Shown: piece by piece, positions 58,101-64,000 of the stretch | Numbering within the stretch: the first letter of the stretch is position 1 | Layout: the number at the start of each line of letters is the position of its first letter | Assembly (NCBI RefSeq): GCF_049243985.1 | Contig: NC_135373.1 | Coordinates: forward strand, 96,281,213 to 96,345,212 | DNA: 64,000 nt | Direction of reading: 5' to 3' | Origin: Paroedura picta | Taxonomy: Eukaryota > Chordata > Lepidosauria > Squamata > Gekkonidae | Program-made: the position numbers and the translations under genes | The notes under the pieces: model-generated | Told to the model about the DNA's origin: nothing | Seen by the model: only the letters and a program-made list of their open reading frames with translations | Database searches by the model: none

Positions 58101-61100
58101 AGTAGATGGGATTACCCACGTGACAGTAATGAGAGTTAAAGAATCCATGTCTTTTGGAAGATGCTGCAGAGTTTAATTCTTCTGCCTCTAAAGTGAGGCA
58201 GTGAGAAGCAAGGTTGCCCAGAAGGAAGGTTACACATGGCTGCCCAGCTCTCAGAACCTTTTTTAGCTTGAAAGGCTGAATAGAAAACCCTTAAAGTAAA
58301 TCACTTAAGCAGTAGTGATACAAATACTCTTTACTTCTCTCTCCTTGCCTTTCCTGTTCTACCCTTCATGAGTCCAGCTGGCTGGAAAGTTGGCTAACAA
58401 CTGTCACTGTTGCTCTCCAGTTGTCAAAGACCGGCAGTTGTGGGAAAACAGCCTGGCGCTGCCACTCCCAGCTTCATCCTGGGGCCATCTAGCAGCACAG
58501 GACGCTCCAGTTCCCTTATGCAAAATATTGCTGGCTCTTTCCTACTAAATGAAGGCCTAATCATGTGAAGTGGTGTTGTTTGAGCAGGGTTCTTCAGACT
58601 CTGTTTCATCTAGTTTGGTATAGAGCCAGTTTGGTGTAGTGGTTAGGAGTGTGGACTTCTAATCTGGCATGCCAGGTTCGATTCTGCACTCCCCCACATG
58701 CAACCAGCTGGGTGACCTTAGGCTCACCACGGCACTGATAAAACTGTTCTGACAGAGCAGTGATATCAGGGCTCTCTCAGCCTCACCCACCTCACAGGGG
58801 GTCTGTTGTGGGGAGAAGAAAGGGAAGGCGACTGTAAGCCACTTTGAGCCTCCTTCGGATAGAGAAAAGTGGCATATAAGAACCAACTCTTCTTCCTCCT
58901 CTTCTTCCTCTTTCTCTTCTTCTTCCTCTAGTTCGAGAATACCTAATGAGCTGGCCAAGCTGACACTGTAACCACATAGGGTTGAGTCCTATTCTTGTTT
59001 TAGACTTGCCTTATTTCTCAACCAGCCCTGCCAAGTCTGACCTGTTCAAGGCCTTGGCTCAACACTGACTCTTATGTCTTGTGTTTAAAGAAGCTTATTG
59101 AGAAAGGAAAACAGTGGTCAACTGAAAAGTGGTATGCTAGACCGTGTGGAGTGGTCACATGGCAGCAGTGCTCAGTGGATGGTGCCTGGTGTTAACGGCT
59201 TATATTTTCAGTTGCATATTGTGCTGGGCAAAATTCTGGAACACTGACGATCTCATAAATTCCCTTGTCCCTCTGGCAGCTACCCCTGGTCGCCTTATTG
59301 ATCATCTTGAGAACACCAAAGGCTTCAATCTAAGGGCTCTGAAGTACCTTGTTATGGATGAAGCAGACCGGATCCTCAACATGGACTTTGAGACAGAGGT
59401 GAGCTCTGCAAATCCCTGGCTTTTCTGAGTAATTTTAGGGATGCCATCTAGAGTCGGAGTGCCCAAATGTTGCAACGTGTACTTGCCGGGCACTGGCTTC
59501 ATTCTGCCTGCATTATACTTGTTGACTTGAAAAGCACTCCACTCTTAACCAGAATGCCTGCCTTCTCCACCATTTGCAGCTAGCAGCTAGCAGGAATTCT
59601 CACTGTGTTGCTCTGGGCTGCCTCCTTCCTACTGTGTGGATCCCTGTTTACGGTTGACATAGTGGCATTGTTGGTGATGGTTCTGTACCCTTTAAGCAAA
59701 AGCAAGATTTCTTGGGAGGTATGTCATCTTGTTAAGCACTATCCAGGTTCTCTTCCAGGGCTTTGCCAAGTTACATTGATGCTGTACTCTAGCCTCACCA
59801 TGTGGCTGCTTTAGTGCACCATATTGCATACACCGGGCATAGAATCACTGATAGGTTCAAAATTGAGAAAGGAGTTTGGCAAGGCTGTATACTGTCGCCT
59901 TGCCTATTTAACTTGTATGCGGAGCATATCATGAGAAAGGCGGGGTTAGATGAGTCACAAATTGGGATCAAGATTGCAGGGAGAAATATCAACAACCTCA
60001 GATATGCAGATGATACCACTCTAATGGCAGAAAGCGAAGAGGAACTAAAGAGGCTGTTGATGCGGGTGAAGGAGGAGAGTGCAAAAGTTGGCTTGAAACT
60101 CAACATCAAGAAAACAAAGATCATGGCATCCGGCCCTCTCAATTCCTGGCAAATAGATGGGGAAGAAATGGAGATAGTGACAGATTTTATTTTCCTGGGC
60201 TCCAAGATCACTGCAGATGGGGACTGCAGCAAAGAAATTAAAAGACGCTTGTTCCTGGGGAGGAAAGCTATGGCAAATCTAGACAGTATCCTAAAAAGCA
60301 GAGACATCACCCTGCCAACAAAAGTGCGTTTAGTCAAGGCTATGGTATTCCCAGTTGCAATGTATGGCTGCGAAAGTTGGACCATAAGGAAGGCCGAGCG
60401 TCAAAGAATTGAGGCTTTTGAACTCTGGTGCTGGAGAAGACTCTTGCGAGTCCCTTGGACTGCAAGGTGAACAAACCGGTCAGTCCTAGAGGAGATCAGC
60501 CCTGACTGCTCCTTAGAAGGCCAGATCCTGAAGATGAAAGTCAAATACTTTGGCCACCTCATGAGAAGGAGGGACTCCCTGGAGAAGAGCCTAATGCTGG
60601 GAGCGATCAAGGGCAAAAGAAGAAGGGGACGACAGAGAATGAGGTGGCTGGATGGAGTCACTGAAGCAGTAGGTGCAAACTTAAATGGTAGAAGACAGGA
60701 AGGCCTGGAGGATCATTGTCCATGGGGTCGCGATGGGTTGGACATGACTTCGCACCTAACGACAATAACAATTGCACACATGCTGCTACTTGTTACAGTG
60801 GTCCAAATAAAAAGAGGGGGCTTCCACAGTTGCTTATTCCATTTGCACTGAGGTTGAGTAGCTCTCCACAATTATATGCTGTGTGTGTATGCAGTGAGTG
60901 TCTTGCTGTGATTTTGTTTCACTTGCTTGTTCTCTTCATAGGTAGACAAGATCCTGAAAGTGATTCCCAGAGACAGGAAGACATTTCTCTTTTCAGCTAC
61001 TATGACTAAAAAGGTACGATTCAAGTGGGTAGCCGTGTTGGTCTGGAACAGCATAACAACAATGGAGTCCAATAGCACCTTTAAGGCTAACAAGGATGTA

Positions 61101-63838
61101 TTGTTTGTTCTTTATAAATCTTTGTTTCTCTTAAAGGTGCTATTGGACTCCATTTTTGTTTTAAAAGATCCAAGAGAAGCTGGCATTAACCTTCTGACTA
61201 GGTTAGGAAAGGAGAAGAGAAAAAAGGGGCAATTTAAACCTGGCAGGTAAAGAGAGACAAGTTGTGTTTGACAATTGAATGTAAGTCTGTTTTTTGTTGT
61301 TCTTCAGGTGCAAAAACTCCAGCGTGCAGCGCTTAGGGATCCTGTTAAATGTGCTGTTTCGACTAAGTACCAAACTGTTGAAAAACTGCAGCAATATTAT
61401 ATTTTCATCCCTTCCAAGTTTAAGGTAACTTTATTTCTTTTCTCTGTTCCATGCTGCAGCAGCACTCCTCTTTCCTCTTAAAAAATTTCTTCTCCTTTAC
61501 CTAACTGGTGCTATTTCTTTCCTTTTTTGATCTGATCTCCCACCCCACCCCCGGCTCCTCTCCTAGGACAGTTACCTCGTCTATATTCTGAATGAACTTG
61601 CCGGGAATTCGTTCATGATATTCTGCAGCACCTGCAACAACACTCAGAGGACTGCCCTCCTGCTTCGGAACCTGGGCTTCACTGCCATCCCCCTCCACGG
61701 ACAGATGAGCCAGGTATTGGCTGACCTTCGTGCAAGGAGGTTTCTGGAAAGCTATGCTGAAATCATAAAGCATTTTGATGACAAATGCGATTTATATGCA
61801 GTGTTAAACTTGTTCTATAACTAAAAATGACCACACAAAAACCTCTAGCCTTGTGGTGTAAATGAAAAGTGATTCTCAAAAATGTAACTTTTAAAAAATT
61901 GTTTTTTCCTGCTTGGAAAACTTTTGAAAGTAGCATACGGTTTCTTTTTCTTCAGAATAAACGATTAGGATCCCTGAATAAGTTCAAGGCCAAAGCACGC
62001 TCTATTCTGTTGGCTACAGATGTTGCTAGTAGAGGTCTGGACATCCCCCATGTCGATGTAGTGATGAACTTTGACATTCCTACCCATTCCAAGGTGAGTT
62101 GAAAGGAAAGCTGCCAACTGAGGATTCTGCCTTTCCAAATCTGGGATATCTCAATGGTGGTTGCAGGAGAAGGCAGGAGATACTTGGCTGTCTTCTTCCA
62201 TAGCTGTGTGTAGTTCATAATGATGTAATAGCTACACTTTTTCTGTAAGCCCTCATTAAATAATAATAAAAGGTCAGGGAGAGGAGTAAGTATACCAGTA
62301 AGTGGTATGGCTGGAAAGATGGGAACCATTGTTCACACAGTCAAGGTGATAAGGGCTTGCTTTGGCTGGATCACACTTCCCTGAATGCTGGAGACCCAAG
62401 TTCAGCCGTGAAGCAGGCTGGTTGATGATAGAATAATTATCTACTTTCAGCCCAGCCTGTCAGGCCTGTTGTGAGGACAAAAGTGGGGAAGCAGAACTGT
62501 GCATGCTATCCTAAGAGTATGAAAAAATAGATAAGTGGGTATCATTGTGTTTGTAGTAACTGACCATGTAGGCTGTCTCCACACTTGGTCACTCTCAGAA
62601 GTCTTTCAGTGTAAAACCCTCGCAAGATACGCCCTTATTTTGCCCATGGGAATTGTTTGTTAACTGTTGAGAATGGCTATTACGTGGATGCCTTCATGGA
62701 AGTATCATTTGTACCGTATCTTTTAAGATCTTTAAATAGTTCAAAAGGTTCTATTTATTTATTTATTATATTTACTAGATTATAAGCCCATTTTAAACAG
62801 TAATAAAATGGGCGCTAGGAGGGCTCAGGCAAGGGCATGGCGCTGCGAGGCCGCTCCGCCGGCCGAGAGAAGGCTTCCCGGCCCACCCCCCACCCGAGGC
62901 TCTCTGGAGCCTTCTGCCGGCCGGCGGAGCGGCCGAGAGAAGGCTTCCCGGCCCACCCCCCACCCGAGGCTCTCTGGAGCCTTCTGCCGGCCGGCGGAGC
63001 GGCCGAGAGAAGGCTTCCCGGGCCACCCCCCACCCGAGGCTCTCTGGAGCCTTCGCGAGACCGCTCCGCCGGCCGAGAGAAGGCTTCCCGGCCCACCCCC
63101 CAGCCGAGGCTCTCACCGAGGCCACTCCGGCATATTCCCTGGGCGGGTGAAGCAGCCAATTTTATTTTGTTATGGCTGGCACCAGCCTGGGCGGGTGAAG
63201 CAGCCAATGGGGAGCCGCGCTTTGCGCGGCTCCCCATTGGCTGCTTGGGGCGGGATTGGGGCGGGAGCTTTGCGGCTCCTGATTGACCCCTCCGAGTTTT
63301 TATCCCGGACCGGTCCCGCCCTAACTTCTCCCCACTACCCCTTCCTCTTTTATTCAGTCTGTGGCGCCCGTGGCGCCACGGGCTGTGTACAGATAGAAAG
63401 CCCCTGCCAAACCTGTCGTCTAAGGGTGGTTTACAGCCGTTCATAAATACAATAAATGAGTTAAAACAAATAAAGCAGTCCTGGTTGCAGTCACATGAAG
63501 TACCACTTTGTCAATAGTTTCTCAAGGAACCACTTTAACTGCATTGAGCCACAGCTGGTTGCAGCCACTTGTCACCTGCCTGAGCCCAGCTTCACAGTCC
63601 TTCAACTACCAGCCTTCAAGAACGCCAGCCACATACCCTAATGAAGCAAGAGAAAACATGCCTTGTGGTGCCTCCTTTGTCCGTAGCTTGGTCCAGGTTC
63701 CACTCTTTTTGAGTACTTTCTCTTGCCTTATCTGCATTCTGTGACTGGCTCTCTGGCTCTGTTTCAGGATTACATTCATCGTGTGGGAAGAACAGCTCGG
63801 GCTGGGCGCTCTGGCAAATCAATCACCTTTGTCACGCA
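55132..63838 (+). CDS. DDX47: DEAD-box RNA helicase DDX47, exons 1-10 (3' end beyond window)
   Basis: Exons: 55132-55194, 56035-56128, 56638-56826, 58026-58097, 59280-59398, 60942-61013, 61308-61424, 61567-61713, 61956-62093 and 63768-63838. They give 1082 coding bases, about 360 of roughly 455 residues; the last one or two exons are missing. Motifs in order: Q motif ([14 protein letters not shown]), I (AETGSGKT), Ia (PTRELA), GG, Ib (TPGR), II (VMDEADRIL), III (SAT), IV (MIFCST), V ([12 protein letters not shown]) and VI ([11 protein letters not shown]). DDX47 is the vertebrate homologue of yeast Rrp3, an ATP-dependent helicase of the nucleolus needed for small-subunit rRNA processing. Only the N-terminus ([18 protein letters not shown]) differs much from human. 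Introns carry a BovB copy, several SINEs and a GC-rich repeat; no coding damage is seen. Confidence 0.97.
55533..55622 (+). repeat. Dispersed repeat (hAT-like end)
   Basis: CAGGGGTAGTCAACTTGTGG and CCAGATGTTCATGGACTACA, ATTCCCATGAGCCCCTGCCA form a common reptile repeat in DDX47 intron 1. The class is uncertain. Confidence 0.55.
57600..57925 (+). mobile_element. LINE 3' end (CR1/L3-like)
   Basis: GGAGGTTGGCC-like order: AACTGGTTGGCCACTGTGTG, AGGCAGGATGCTGGACTAGG and CTGATCCAGCAGGGCTTTTC, TTATGTTCTTT is the 3' end of an old CR1-clade LINE. It lies in DDX47 intron 3. Confidence 0.75.
58624..58932 (+). repeat. tRNA-derived SINE with CTT/CTC-rich tail
   Basis: Head GAGCCAGTTTGGTGTAGTGG, B box AGGTTCGATTC, tail GGCATATAAGAACCAACTCT followed by a 45-base TCTTCC tract. 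Same family as 49812-50090. Confidence 0.93.
59800..60776 (+). mobile_element. BovB (RTE-clade) LINE, 3' portion, well preserved
   Basis: An open frame at 59802-60470 encodes 222 residues of reverse transcriptase: [34 protein letters not shown] (catalytic YADD), [32 protein letters not shown] and [20 protein letters not shown] then interrupts the same frame, probably from CGA by CpG decay. The frame continues to [20 protein letters not shown] and [15 protein letters not shown]. It ends in GGTTGGACATGACTTCGCAC and a CAATAACAATTG tail. The element is 5'-truncated in DDX47 intron 5. It is younger than the copy at 1-935. BovB is the LINE known to have moved between squamates and ruminants. Confidence 0.95.
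61019..61165 (+). repeat. TAGCCGTGTTGGTCTGAAG-family repeat, fold-back form
   Basis: GGTAGCCGTGTTGGTCTGGA and TGGAGTCCAATAGCACCTTT at the left are answered by AAAGGTGCTATTGGACTCCA at the right, a 20-base perfect inverted repeat. It begins six bases after DDX47 exon 6. Confidence 0.8.
62861..63115 (+). repeat. 70-bp GC-rich tandem repeat, about 3.6 copies
   Basis: GGCCGAGAGAAGGCTTCCCG starts at 62861, 62931, 63001 and 63071, exactly 70 bases apart. Copies 1 to 3 are nearly identical. The joints before copies 1 and 4 carry CCGCTCCGCCGGCC, the reverse complement of the GGCCGGCGGAGCGG used before copies 2 and 3. Confidence 0.95.
63198..63246. repeat. Perfect 23-bp-arm palindrome
   Basis: AAGCAGCCAATGGGGAGCC followed by GCGC, loop TTT, then the exact reverse complement. 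The left arm starts with a segment (GGGCGGGTGAAGCAGCCAAT) that is also present as a direct copy at about 63141-63160. Confidence 0.95.
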
Positions 63839-64000
63839 GTAAGTTGCACCGTACACCACAATCAGCAGCCCTGCATCTCTTTTGAATGGGTGGGAAAGTG
63901 TGTTTGTGATGTGGAAGAGCGACAGCATGGGGCTCCTGTGTTTGGGGGGTTGGGGATAGGGGTGGGTGCTGACCAAGAGGCACAAGAGACAAAGTAAGGC

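Larger units (their letters stand above)
62775..63385 (+). repeat. GC-rich hairpin-headed element in DDX47 intron 9
   Basis: It begins with CTAGATTATAAGCCCATTTT and TAAAATGGGCGCTAGG, a perfect ten-base stem. It contains a 70-base tandem array (62861-63115) and a 49-base perfect palindrome (63198-63246), and ends near an 18-base palindrome (63366-63383). GC content is far above the flanks. The large overlapping frames on both strands are composition artefacts. The head matches copies near 29464 and 50441. The borders are approximate. Confidence 0.6.

Noticed and set aside
62793-63446. Large overlapping frames (110-212 codons) on both strands
   Set aside because: They arise from the GC-rich 70-base tandem array and palindromes; the translations repeat the same segment.

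Overview
The window reads as nuclear DNA of a squamate reptile. Host genes are split by introns, and the repeats are those typical of lizards and snakes: BovB (RTE) LINEs, CR1 tails, tRNA-derived SINEs and hAT, Harbinger and mariner-type DNA elements, plus a Ty1/Copia fossil. APOLD1 lies directly upstream of DDX47 in the same orientation, the neighbourhood known from human 12p13.1, so this is an ordinary conserved amniote locus. I cannot name the species.

Layout: 0-4.3 kb is repeat debris (a BovB 3' end, then a Copia fossil carrying a nested SINE). 5.1-9.3 kb holds three intronless replication-type histone genes, H1, H2B and H3.2, all on the plus strand, each with a TATA/CCAAT promoter and a 3' histone stem-loop. 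12.9-19.7 kb is a six-exon gene joining an F-type lectin (fucolectin) domain to a C-terminal pentraxin domain. 23.6-40.2 kb is a twelve-exon gene for a secreted protein with four F-type lectin domains. 43.1-47.1 kb is APOLD1, with a short TATA-driven first exon. 55.1 kb to the window end is DDX47, ten exons covering about 360 of roughly 455 residues; the 3' end is outside the window. A CpG-rich promoter at about 55 kb may also drive a small, unrecognised minus-strand gene (weak evidence).

The most interesting biology is the head-to-tail lectin pair. All five lectin domains use the same two-exon cassette with phase-1 outer borders, which fits growth by cassette duplication. The four domains of the second gene keep the fucose-binding His and Arg pattern known from eel agglutinin. 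The lectin domain fused to pentraxin has Leu in place of that His, and its pentraxin part has altered calcium-site residues, suggesting a changed ligand. I found no CRISPR, prokaryotic or viral gene system. Exon borders were assigned by eye from splice sites and frame; the totals are in frame for every gene given.
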